A DNA stretch of 36,080 nucleotides from Microcaldota archaeon (lineage in GTDB: Archaea > Micrarchaeota > Micrarchaeia > Anstonellales > JAGGVH01): the NCBI GenBank assembly GCA_021158105.1, contig JAGGVH010000035.1, positions 1-36,080 of the forward strand, given 5' to 3'. The notes below the pieces were generated by a model. The model was not told the origin of the DNA and ran no database searches. It saw nothing but the letters and a program-made list of their open reading frames with translations. Below, one piece after another: positions 14,742-21,952 of the stretch (its first letter is position 1; every line of letters begins with the position of its first letter). The position numbers and the translations under genes were made by a program.

Positions 14742-14855
14742 TGCTCCGGTCGGGATTCTTAGGCAACCTATTTTCTCCTTTGAAAGAAAAAAGGTCGGAA
14801 CCCGAGTCCCCAGGGTGAAAGCCTGATATCCTTGACCGGACTAGACGACCGGAGC
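14742..14855 (-). tRNA. tRNA-Glu (anticodon UUC) with 39-nt T-loop intron
   Basis: Read on minus from 14855. Acceptor GCTCCGG pairs with CCGGAGC at 14743-14749. The D-arm contains AGTCCGGTCAA; the anticodon arm TCAGG-CTTTCAC-CCTGG gives anticodon TTC; the T-stem is TCGGG/CCCGA. The T-loop is split: exon 1 (14798-14855) ends TTC, a 39-nt intron (14759-14797) follows, and exon 2 (14742-14758) begins GAAT, restoring TTCGAAT with the insertion between positions 56 and 57. The mature tRNA is 75 nt with discriminator A; CCA is not encoded. Splice sites fit bulge-helix-bulge geometry: exon GGGT pairs with intron GCCT (two G-C plus two G-U), with 3-nt bulges TC^C and AA^G, and an intron helix GACCT/AGGTT. 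Confidence 0.93.
14759..14797 (-). other. Noncanonical archaeal tRNA intron (position 56/57)
   Basis: 39 nt starting CGACCT and ending GCCTAA. It folds as a hairpin (GACCT/AGGTT extended by TTTTCT/AGAAAA). The junction is unique: no shift of the boundaries restores TTCGAAT. T-loop introns need a splicing endonuclease with broad substrate range. Confidence 0.85.
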
Positions 14856-14884
14856 GAGATGTAAACAATTAGTGTCCCAAAAAC

Positions 14885-14892
14885 TTTTAAAA
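14885..14892. promoter_or_regulatory. Palindromic TATA box between tRNA-Glu and TPR gene
   Basis: TTTTAAAA, a perfect palindrome centred at 14888.5. On minus, 26.5 nt reaches ~14862, 7 nt before the tRNA 5' end. On plus, ATG 14913 is ~24.5 nt away, so the TPR mRNA is likely leaderless. Confidence 0.6.
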
Positions 14893-14912
14893 TTGATTGT
14901 TGAGATATTTAC

Positions 14913-15437
14913 ATGGCTGGATTAAAAGAAGCAATATCATTAATAGATAATAAAGAATATGATAAGGCAAAAAGGATATTGAATAAGTTAATTTCAAAGA
15001 AAACTCCGCTTACAACTCGCCTCATAGCAATGGTGTTGTTAGCTAACGTGTTGAAGGTTGAAGGCAAATATAGCAAACTTTCAAACCTTTATGATAAAAT
15101 ATTAGAATACCTCCCATCATATCAAATATACATGAATGCTGGTGCAAACAGGTTTTTGATGGGTGATTATAAAAAAGCAATAAAGATGTATATTAAATCT
15201 GCAAAGTTGGCAAAGAATGACACTGACAAAATCACTGCATTGATTTATGGTGTTATAGGATATTTATTGATTGACGACATAAAGAATGGAAAGAAATTGT
15301 ATTCACAAGCTGAAAAAATCAGTAAACTGAAATCTAAGAAGATTTTGACTGCAATAATAAAAGACATTTTTTCAAAGAATAAGAATGTCCCCCCCACGCA
15401 CAAGGATAAAATATTAAGTCTGCTTTCTAAATTATGA
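14913..15437 (+). CDS. TPR-like repeat protein
   Basis: 174 aa, all helical. Helix pairs resemble tetratricopeptide repeats: KEYDKAKRILNKLI (15-28), a TRLIAMVLLANVLKVEGKYSKL pair, ILEYLPSYQIYMNAGANRFLMGDYKKAIKMYIKSAKLA (the best TPR match, with the A/G and Y/A positions) and KITALIYGVIGYLLIDDIKNGKKLYSQAEK. Such repeats mediate protein-protein contacts. It has no signal peptide, so it is cytosolic. It precedes the tandem Lrp-like regulator by only a few bases, so the two are probably co-transcribed from the palindromic TATA box. The target is unknown. Confidence 0.7.
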   Translation: MAGLKEAISLIDNKEYDKAKRILNKLISKKTPLTTRLIAMVLLANVLKVEGKYSKLSNLYDKILEYLPSYQIYMNAGANRFLMGDYKKAIKMYIKSAKLAKNDTDKITALIYGVIGYLLIDDIKNGKKLYSQAEKISKLKSKKILTAIIKDIFSKNKNVPPTHKDKILSLLSKL

Positions 15438-15446
15438 GTGATTAGG

Positions 15447-16433
15447 ATGAGTACTTCTCGTTTGGATGAGAAAGGGAAAAAGATTTTAAAAGGATTAAGG
15501 TTTAACGCCCGTATCTCACTGACTCAGCTTGCAAAGAATGCAGGCATTAGCAAGGAAACATTGAATTATAGGTTAAGAAGTATGGAAGAGAAAGGATTAA
15601 TTTCGCGATACTTCCCGGAACTTAATGTGTATAAAATGGGATTGACAATATTTAGAGTGGCATTAAAGTTAAAGAATATTGATGAAGAATTAGAAAATAG
15701 GTTTGAGGAATATTTGAGTACAATTCCAACTATTTGGGTTGGCTATCTTTATGGCGAATGGGATATATTGTTCGGTGTAATGGTTCATAATCCTTTAGAA
15801 TTTGATAAATATATAAATGAAATCATGCAGAAATTTGGGCAACATATATCTGAGAAGGCGATAGGGATACAGATTAATGATTTCTTTTTGGATTATGATT
15901 ATATATATGGTAAAAGTTTAAGAAGAAATAGTTTACAATTGTATGATAACGAGGCATGTTCAGTCATCACATTAGACAGTAAAGATAAAAAAATCATTGC
16001 ATTGTTGTACAACAATGCTCGTCAGTCATACTTTGAAATTTCTAAGCAGTTGTCAATGTCTCCAGAAACTGTTAAAAGAAGAATAAAGGCTTTAGAAAAC
16101 AGTGGAATAATAAAGAGATATCTCACATCAATAAACCGTATGCCGCTTGGTTATAAAAAGTATAAAGTGTTGTTATATGTCAACAACTTTTCATTAAAAA
16201 ACAAAAAGGATTTATTGAATTATTGTTTTAATACTCCCAACATCACACATGTCACTACCACAACAGGGTCATGGGACCTTGAGATTGATTATGATGCAAC
16301 TACGTTGACAGAGTTCCATACATTGTTTAGGCAATTGCGAAACAGATTTTCTTCACAGATAACTGACTATTCAGTCTTGGCAAACTATAAGTATCAGTAT
16401 ATTAATCCTTTTGAGTCGCGGTTCAGATTATAG
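15447..16433 (+). CDS. Tandem Lrp/AsnC-like transcription regulator
   Basis: 328 aa built from two copies of an Lrp-like unit. Copy 1 has a helix-turn-helix (LDEKGKKILKGLRFNARISLTQLAKNAGIS... up to ~60) and an effector-type beta-alpha region with VGYLYGEWDILFGVMV. Copy 2 has LDSKDKKIIALLYNNARQSYFEISKQLSMSPETVKRRIKALENSGII and VTTTTGSWDLEIDYDA. Each HTH ends with the R[IL]-x-x-[ML]E-x-x-G-[IL]I recognition helix. Single-unit Lrp proteins dimerise; the fusion may be a built-in dimer. Lrp-like fold proteins also include siroheme decarboxylases, but no heme genes are near. ATG 15447 is preferred over GTG 15438. It overlaps the small convergent membrane gene by 11 bases. Confidence 0.8.
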   Translation: MSTSRLDEKGKKILKGLRFNARISLTQLAKNAGISKETLNYRLRSMEEKGLISRYFPELNVYKMGLTIFRVALKLKNIDEELENRFEEYLSTIPTIWVGYLYGEWDILFGVMVHNPLEFDKYINEIMQKFGQHISEKAIGIQINDFFLDYDYIYGKSLRRNSLQLYDNEACSVITLDSKDKKIIALLYNNARQSYFEISKQLSMSPETVKRRIKALENSGIIKRYLTSINRMPLGYKKYKVLLYVNNFSLKNKKDLLNYCFNTPNITHVTTTTGSWDLEIDYDATTLTEFHTLFRQLRNRFSSQITDYSVLANYKYQYINPFESRFRL

Positions 16434-16641
16434 AACTATAATTTTCAAATATTTGTATGCCTCCATATATAAATAGCAACCATCCCAATAGCATGAGAAG
16501 AGCAACAACAATTATCCTGTTTCCTTTAAGTTTAAATTTAAATATGTCAAAAAAGTAAAGTGCGGCGGATAACACTAAGAAGAAAAAACCGAACAATAAC
16601 TCTAAAAGCCCTATTAATAAATATGTTGTGCCTTCATTCAT
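16423..16641 (-). CDS. Small two-helix membrane protein
   Basis: 72 aa: a hydrophobic helix at ~7-33 (GLLELLFGFFFLVLSAALYFF), a short basic loop (KFKLKGNR) and a second helix at ~43-63. No recognised family. ATG 16641 lies 26.5 nt from the palindromic TTTTAAAA, so the mRNA would be leaderless, supporting a real gene despite its size. Its 3' end overlaps the Lrp-like gene by 11 bases on the opposite strand. Confidence 0.6.
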   Translation of the reverse strand: MNEGTTYLLIGLLELLFGFFFLVLSAALYFFDIFKFKLKGNRIIVVALLMLLGWLLFIYGGIQIFENYSSII

Positions 16642-16663
16642 ATTTTTTGTTTAAATAAAAACA

Positions 16664-16671
16664 TTTTAAAA
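16664..16671. promoter_or_regulatory. Palindromic TATA box between the small membrane gene and the nucleotidyltransferase
   Basis: TTTTAAAA is centred at 16667.5: 26.5 nt to the minus ATG 16641. On plus it predicts a start near 16694, which is downstream of ATG 16687 and upstream of GGTGGT-ATG-ATG at 16717-16728, deciding the start of the next gene. Confidence 0.55.
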
Positions 16672-16722
16672 CCAATTCGTTGTTATATGAACATTAGTGG
16701 CCATTCTTTTTATGATGGTGGT

Positions 16723-17700
16723 ATGATGGATGTGATAATACCTTTAGGGGGCAAGGGGACAAGAATGCGACCGTTGACTCATTCTAAACCAAAAGCATTG
16801 ATTGAGGTTGCAGGTAAAACAGTTTTAGGGCATATACTTACACCAATCTTAAATCTGCATCCAAATAAAGTAATTTTTGTATTGGGTGACAAAGGCGGGA
16901 TGATTCAAAAATATATTTTAGATGAATACCCATTCCTTAATAGTATTTTTGTTTGGCAGAATGTGCCGTTGGGACAGGCTCATGCAGTTAACCTTGCAAA
17001 AAGGCATGTTCAGAATGATGTTTTGATAGTTTTTGGTGATACAATAACTGACATTGACTTTGAAAAAGTTTTGCTTTATAATTCATTAATTTTTGTAAAA
17101 AAGGTTGATAATCCTAAACGATTTGGTGTAGTTGAAACTGATAATGGTAATGTTACTAAGATAATTGAAAAACCAGAACATCCAAAGAGTAATCTTGTAA
17201 ATATAGGTGTATATTACTTTAGGAATTCAAAACTACTTTTTGATTCTATTGATTATATTATGAAAAAAGGAAGAAAGATAAAGGGCGAATATTACATCTC
17301 AGAAGTTATTAATCAGATGATAAAAAAAGGTGAAACTTTTAAGACGTATGAAGCAAACCTATGGCTTGATTGCGGCACACCAAATGCACTTTTAGAAACA
17401 AATCAGATTCTTTTGACACAAAATAATACAATAAACGGAACAGTTAATAATAGTGTCATAAATCCACCCGTTTACGTTGGTGAGAATGTAAAGATTGAAG
17501 ATTCAGTCATTGGTCCAAATGTTTCAATAGGAAACAATTCCACAATCCAGTCTTCAATAATAAAGAATTCCATAATTGACAAAAATGCAGGTATAGAAAA
17601 CCTTCGTTTGATTGATTCAGTGATAGGTGAAAGTGCAATATTAAAAGGTAAAAAGAGAAAATTAATAATAGGTGATAATTCAGTTATTGAGGGGGCATAA
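16723..17700 (+). CDS. Sugar-1-phosphate nucleotidylyltransferase with left-handed beta-helix
   Basis: About 325 aa. The N-terminal NTP-transferase domain has VIIPLGGKGTRMRPLTHSKP with the G-x-G-T-R-x-x-P signature and the PKAL Lys, VFGDT for metal binding and EKPEHP. The C-terminal part (from ~235) contains hexapeptide repeats: PPVYVGENVKIEDSVIGPNVSIGN and similar, as in GlmU-like and RmlA-like fusion enzymes of archaea. It makes an NDP-sugar for glycan or N-glycan synthesis; the exact sugar cannot be told. The start is ATG 16723 or the adjacent 16726, after GGTGGT; the in-frame 16687 lies before the predicted transcript start. The many surface sequons nearby make glycosylation a plausible use. 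Confidence 0.85.
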   Translation: MMDVIIPLGGKGTRMRPLTHSKPKALIEVAGKTVLGHILTPILNLHPNKVIFVLGDKGGMIQKYILDEYPFLNSIFVWQNVPLGQAHAVNLAKRHVQNDVLIVFGDTITDIDFEKVLLYNSLIFVKKVDNPKRFGVVETDNGNVTKIIEKPEHPKSNLVNIGVYYFRNSKLLFDSIDYIMKKGRKIKGEYYISEVINQMIKKGETFKTYEANLWLDCGTPNALLETNQILLTQNNTINGTVNNSVINPPVYVGENVKIEDSVIGPNVSIGNNSTIQSSIIKNSIIDKNAGIENLRLIDSVIGESAILKGKKRKLIIGDNSVIEGA

Positions 17701-19386
17701 TCATTGTTCCAGCCCAGTGCATCTCCAGTTTATCTCTGCGCTTTTGTTTTCAATGTCAATCACACATGCAGGATTGCACCCTTCCTTTTCTTCTGTCATG
17801 TTAAGATCAATCCACCATGTTCCGGTTATGTTGTTGCAGATGTGGTTGTTAGTTAATGTTGCATTCATTATACATTCGCTGTTCAGGGCGATATTCTTTG
17901 CTTCATCATAACTCATATTATATCCAGTTCCGTTTTTAATGCAATATTCAGCTGATGAAGTTTCATTAGAATTGTTTTGTTCTTTGCTCTTGTTTTTTAT
18001 AATTTCTTCAATGTATTCTTTTGTATCAAGTTCATCCATTTCATTAAAGCATTTTTCATATTCTGGCGTCCAGTCCCATTGACACTTATAATCTACACAT
18101 TTGCACGTGGTTATGTTTTTGTGCGGTGGCAGACATTCAAACACGTGATAATATTTGGTATCATTTCTTATGATGTTTATAGGTTTACAGTATTGGTTTA
18201 ATCCTCCTGTGATGTGGCAGTCCGCATCTGTAAAACATTCTGCGTTTGCTAATTTTTCTTCTTCAATGTTTGTTATTGTTTCATTAACATAATTTGTGCA
18301 GTTTTCTTTTTTTGTTTCATTCTGAATAAGTTGGCAAATGTCACTTCTTAAGTTTTCTCTTGCCATTCTATCCAAACAATCATCCTTATTTTTATTGGTA
18401 AATTCGTCACATATTCTCGGGTCGGCAACATATGACGTTAGATAGTATAAACAACCTTTTCTGTGCATGTCATCCAATACATATCTACAGTATAATGGGT
18501 TATTGTTTTGGTATGCTTCATTCTTCAAACAATCATCTCTTTCATCACTGAATGTGCACACGAACAACCTTGCAATTTCTTTTTTGAATGATGCGACATC
18601 ATCTAATGTCCCGTTGGCAGTTGGTGGTGTTATCTTGTTTGATGACAATTTCATGTCCATGACTGTGTTTTCATACATTTGTTTTTTTCCGTTCAATTCA
18701 TATGAAATATACGAATACATTGGGTAACCAGTTTTAGAGTCATAACATATTTTTAGTGTATAATTTTTAGAGTATAAAACGAATTGGTCTGATGGTGACA
18801 GTCCCATAGCCACCAAATCAGCAGGAGCAATTGATTTGAAATCTATGGAAAGATTAACACATTCAGTATTATAATTCCCAACCGTTTCATTTTCAATGTT
18901 TAAAACTTTATATGCAGTGGTATTAAATAATATGTCAAAATATTTTTTTGATGACTGCAAGTTTGCAGATGATGGTATCTGTTCAAATTCATTTTTTATG
19001 TCTGAAGTTAATGACGGGCTTATTGTAACATCAACACACGTCCTGTTTTCTTTACCAATCCGATCATAACACATATAGTATGTTCCATTTTCGGTCAAAT
19101 AATATTCTATCGCAGCACCATCCAATGAATAATTAGAATAGTATGCATTGCCGTTCCTTATCAAAAGTTCATTAGCAGTCAACTCATTAGTTCCAACACT
19201 ATGGATTTTTTTAATAGTGATAGTTAAGTCGTGAATATTATACTCTTTACTTATTGCATTATCTATGATTTCCTTTGCCGGGTTAGTTTCACGGGTTTTT
19301 TGTTCATTTGGTGACATGATAAAATACCCAGCAACCAATAAAATTATAATAATTCCTGCTGCGATTAAGATGTTATTATTTTTCAT
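17701..19386 (-). CDS. Secreted, membrane-anchored Cys-rich protein
   Basis: 561 aa. A short Lys/Asn start and one membrane helix (~6-24) anchor a large extracytosolic part with many N-x-S/T sequons. Residues ~50-270 form a beta-rich domain with EYYLTENGTYYMCYD and the paired KNYTLKICYD strands. Residues ~290-375 hold about three and a half Cys repeats: RDDCL ... PLYC, RKGCL ... PRIC, KDDCL ... SDIC, KENC. The C-terminal ~190 residues carry further cysteine clusters (CFTDADC, CKCVDYKC) and the tail WWIDLNMTEEKEG. I do not recognise the family. GGTGAG with a 3-nt spacer precedes ATG 19386. It abuts the convergent nucleotidyltransferase gene exactly. Confidence 0.7.
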   Translation of the reverse strand: MKNNNILIAAGIIIILLVAGYFIMSPNEQKTRETNPAKEIIDNAISKEYNIHDLTITIKKIHSVGTNELTANELLIRNGNAYYSNYSLDGAAIEYYLTENGTYYMCYDRIGKENRTCVDVTISPSLTSDIKNEFEQIPSSANLQSSKKYFDILFNTTAYKVLNIENETVGNYNTECVNLSIDFKSIAPADLVAMGLSPSDQFVLYSKNYTLKICYDSKTGYPMYSYISYELNGKKQMYENTVMDMKLSSNKITPPTANGTLDDVASFKKEIARLFVCTFSDERDDCLKNEAYQNNNPLYCRYVLDDMHRKGCLYYLTSYVADPRICDEFTNKNKDDCLDRMARENLRSDICQLIQNETKKENCTNYVNETITNIEEEKLANAECFTDADCHITGGLNQYCKPINIIRNDTKYYHVFECLPPHKNITTCKCVDYKCQWDWTPEYEKCFNEMDELDTKEYIEEIIKNKSKEQNNSNETSSAEYCIKNGTGYNMSYDEAKNIALNSECIMNATLTNNHICNNITGTWWIDLNMTEEKEGCNPACVIDIENKSAEINWRCTGLEQ

Positions 19387-19508
19387 CTACTCACCCCTGT
19401 TATAGCATATTTTCATGATAAAACTTTTCATAACATTTAAAAAGATAAAACATTTAAACCTTCCTTTATAGTAAGGTCATTTTCGTTAGGTAATATTTTG
19501 GTGGTGTT

Positions 19509-20033
19509 ATGGATAAAGAAGAATTTGCAAAGCTTGTTGACGACACAATCAAAGATGGTGGCGTTCTGGCTATGATGTATTTTGACATTCATGGTAAAGA
19601 CCCAGAAGGATTGAAAGGAAGTATGACAACGTTCATATCAAAAATTAGTGTTGAAGAAGGTGTGGTTTACGCGTTTGGGAACATCCAGCCACCCATCAAA
19701 GCAGAAGATGTTCCAAACCTATATTCCACAATGGCTGAGGTTTATGTGTTGGCAGAGGATTTTTACACATTATCTTATCTTTCTTTAAACTATGCCCCCG
19801 TGAGTGTTGACATTTTAAAGCCAGAGGATAAGATTGTATTGACTTTACCTGAAGCACAAAAAATCTGTGCTAGGTTGTCGCATTTTAGCCAGGTTTTCAC
19901 CAATACTTATCTTAATAAGGTTCTTTCTCCAAAGGAAAAGGAAGTACTGTTAAAGAAACTCAAATTTAGGGAGCAGAAAGGAAAAGAAATTATTGAGAGA
20001 GAATTAAAAGGAAAAGAGGGGGAAGGTGGTTAA
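19509..20033 (+). CDS. Hypothetical protein encoded with a KaiC-like ATPase, 174 aa
   Basis: A soluble acidic alpha/beta protein with no recognised family. The N-terminal half alternates strands and helices (GGVLAMMYFDIHGKDP, GVVYAFGNIQPPI), the middle has YVLAEDFYTLSYLSLNYAPVSVDIL, and the C-terminus is a long charged helix rich in Lys/Glu. ATG follows GGTGGTGTT, with a TTTATAGT element near 19465-19472. Its end overlaps the ribosome-binding region of the next KaiC-like gene, so the two proteins are likely made together and may interact. It does not resemble the Roadblock-like protein of the other KaiC locus. Confidence 0.6.
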   Translation: MDKEEFAKLVDDTIKDGGVLAMMYFDIHGKDPEGLKGSMTTFISKISVEEGVVYAFGNIQPPIKAEDVPNLYSTMAEVYVLAEDFYTLSYLSLNYAPVSVDILKPEDKIVLTLPEAQKICARLSHFSQVFTNTYLNKVLSPKEKEVLLKKLKFREQKGKEIIERELKGKEGEGG

Positions 20034-20037
20034 GTTG

Positions 20038-20766
20038 ATGTTTAAAGATGAACGCATTACAACTGGAATGCCCGGCCTTGACAAGTTGATTAACCATGGT
20101 TTTATTAAAAATTCTGTCATAACTGTCTCGGGTGGGCCTGGTGCAGGCAAGACGGTGTTTGCATTGCAGTATCTTATTGAGGGTATAAAGAATGATGAAA
20201 ACGTAATGTATATATCATTCAATCTTAAAAAGAAGGAAGTTTTTCAGCATATTATGCAGTTTGATTATGGTGTAGATTTGGACGTTATCAAGCAAAGAAT
20301 GGTTATAATAGAATATCCACCTAGCGAGATCGAGGAGCTTCTTAAGAGGCACGGTGCCATACGTGAAATGCTTGACACCACCAACACTACCAGGGTAGCG
20401 ATTGACCCGATCACTTCATTTGTTTATATTGAACCCGATTCTAATCGTAGGAGGGAGCAGTTGTATTCAATCGTTGATAATCTCAAGCATTGGCACGTTA
20501 CATCAGTTATAATAGATAATGATGAAAGGTTTGACATACTAGAAATCCCAAGGACAATCACCGGTATTGAGGGGTTTTCAGATGGGTATATTCATTTATC
20601 ATACCTCCTCAATCTTGATAAGATGGAAAGAAGAAGAGGGTTAGAGATTATTAAGATGCGCGGTGCACCTGATGATGTTAAAATCCATGACATAAAAATA
20701 ACTAAGAAAGGGATTGTGCTGGCAGATAACAAACGTCAACCCGTGAAATCAAAGTCCTCAAAATAA
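20038..20766 (+). CDS. KaiC-like ATPase, paralog C (catalytic Glu pair lost)
   Basis: 242 aa. RITTGMPGLDKLINHGF is followed by an intact Walker A, GGPGAGKT (32-39), and Walker B RVAIDPIT (Asp123). The position of the catalytic glutamates after strand 2 reads SFNLKKKEV (Asn62-Leu63 for the usual E-E). It should bind nucleotide but may hydrolyse it very slowly. The C-terminal ITKKGIVLAD strand matches paralogs A and B. ATG 20038 is preferred; GTG 20026 and TTG 20035 are in frame. It sits in an operon between the 174-aa protein and TrpRS. Confidence 0.82.
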   Translation: MFKDERITTGMPGLDKLINHGFIKNSVITVSGGPGAGKTVFALQYLIEGIKNDENVMYISFNLKKKEVFQHIMQFDYGVDLDVIKQRMVIIEYPPSEIEELLKRHGAIREMLDTTNTTRVAIDPITSFVYIEPDSNRRREQLYSIVDNLKHWHVTSVIIDNDERFDILEIPRTITGIEGFSDGYIHLSYLLNLDKMERRRGLEIIKMRGAPDDVKIHDIKITKKGIVLADNKRQPVKSKSSK

Positions 20767-20794
20767 AACTGGATTCAGTGGTCGGTGGTAATAC

Positions 20795-21952
20795 ATGATA
20801 ATGGACCCATGGTCTTCGCAAACTGTTGATTATAAAAAGATTATAAAAGAGTTTGGAGTTTCAGAAATATCAGATGATATTAGACAATTTGTCGTTGAAA
20901 CTGCAAAAAGTAAAAATGTAAATTCCAAATGGTTTACACACAATATCATTTTTTCTCATAGGGATTTTGATAAGTTTATCGATGCACACAAACGTGGCGA
21001 ATCAATAGCAATATTAACAGGTGTCAAGCCAAGTGGCGAGTTCCATTTTGGAACTAAACAGGTTATCCAGGAGCTTATCATGTTCCAGAAGCTGTTTAAT
21101 GCAAAGACGTATTATTGTGTTGCAGATTTTGAAGCCTATGCTGACAACGGCAAATGGATTGATGAAACGTCTGAGACTGCAGTTTCAAATGTGGCAGACG
21201 TGTTGGCGCTTGGTTTGGATCCTAATAATGCATACATATACCGACAATCTATGGAACCGATTGTCCAGAAGTTTGCATATTATTTTTCAAGGAAAATAAC
21301 CAATGCAACATTCCGTGCGTTGTATGGTGACAAGTCTTTTTCGCTTTATCTGTCTGCACTTACTCAGATAGGCGACATTCTCTTGCCACAATCTGATGAG
21401 CATAGCGGTCCTAAACATGTTCTTGTTCCTGTGGGGATTGACCAAGATCCGCACCTTCGTCTGACAAGGGACGTAGCAGAAAAGAACGGGTTTATAACCC
21501 CGTCATCTACATATCATTATTTTATGAAGTCATTAGATGGCAGTCAAAAAATGAGCAAACGTAATCCTGATTCAATGCTCACATTATCAGATTCTGATGA
21601 TGACATAAAACGTAAGATTTCAAAAGCGTTAACAGGTGGCAGGGATACTGTCCAGGAGCAGAAGGAAAAGGGTGGCCAACCTGAAAAATGTATGGTCTAT
21701 GAATTATCATATTACCATGTTGAAAATATTGATGAACTTGAATCAAGGAGACAAAAATGCAAGTCGGGCGAACTAACATGTGGCGAATGTAAAAAAGAGA
21801 TTATTAGTAAACTTATAACGTTTATGAATAAACACAGGGAGAAGAAGAAATTATATCTTCCTCTGGCCCGTGCGATAGTCGAGAAGGGCAGGTTTGATGG
21901 TCAGAGTAAAGAAGGTCAGGAAATGATTAAGAGGTATTTGGTGAAAATATGA
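20795..21952 (+). CDS. trpS: Tryptophanyl-tRNA synthetase
   Basis: 385 aa, archaeal TrpRS, charging tRNA-Trp. Family blocks: GVKPSGEFHFGTKQV (class I 'HIGH' region), ADFEAYADNGKW, ALGLDPNNAYIY, LYGDKSFSLYLSALTQIGDILLPQ, VPVGIDQDPHLRLTRDVA, STYHYFMKSLDGSQKMSKR (KMSKS loop), ALTGGRDTVQEQKEKGGQPEKCMVYEL, then CKSGELTCGECK. The second His of the usual H-[FI]-G-H is Thr (HFGT). GGTGGTAAT precedes ATG 20795; an alternative ATG is at 20801. The last base triplet overlaps the next ATG (ATGA). Confident by sequence. Confidence 0.96.
   Translation: MIMDPWSSQTVDYKKIIKEFGVSEISDDIRQFVVETAKSKNVNSKWFTHNIIFSHRDFDKFIDAHKRGESIAILTGVKPSGEFHFGTKQVIQELIMFQKLFNAKTYYCVADFEAYADNGKWIDETSETAVSNVADVLALGLDPNNAYIYRQSMEPIVQKFAYYFSRKITNATFRALYGDKSFSLYLSALTQIGDILLPQSDEHSGPKHVLVPVGIDQDPHLRLTRDVAEKNGFITPSSTYHYFMKSLDGSQKMSKRNPDSMLTLSDSDDDIKRKISKALTGGRDTVQEQKEKGGQPEKCMVYELSYYHVENIDELESRRQKCKSGELTCGECKKEIISKLITFMNKHREKKKLYLPLARAIVEKGRFDGQSKEGQEMIKRYLVKI

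Noticed and set aside
14737-14862. On the plus strand this looks like a small mobile element or riboswitch: 10-bp terminal inverted repeats (GCTCCGGTCG/CGACCGGAGC) with AGATGT direct repeats at both ends.
   Set aside because: The minus strand reads as a complete tRNA-Glu once a T-loop intron is removed. The inverted repeats are the acceptor stem and adjoining bases. The 6-bp direct repeat is most simply chance.
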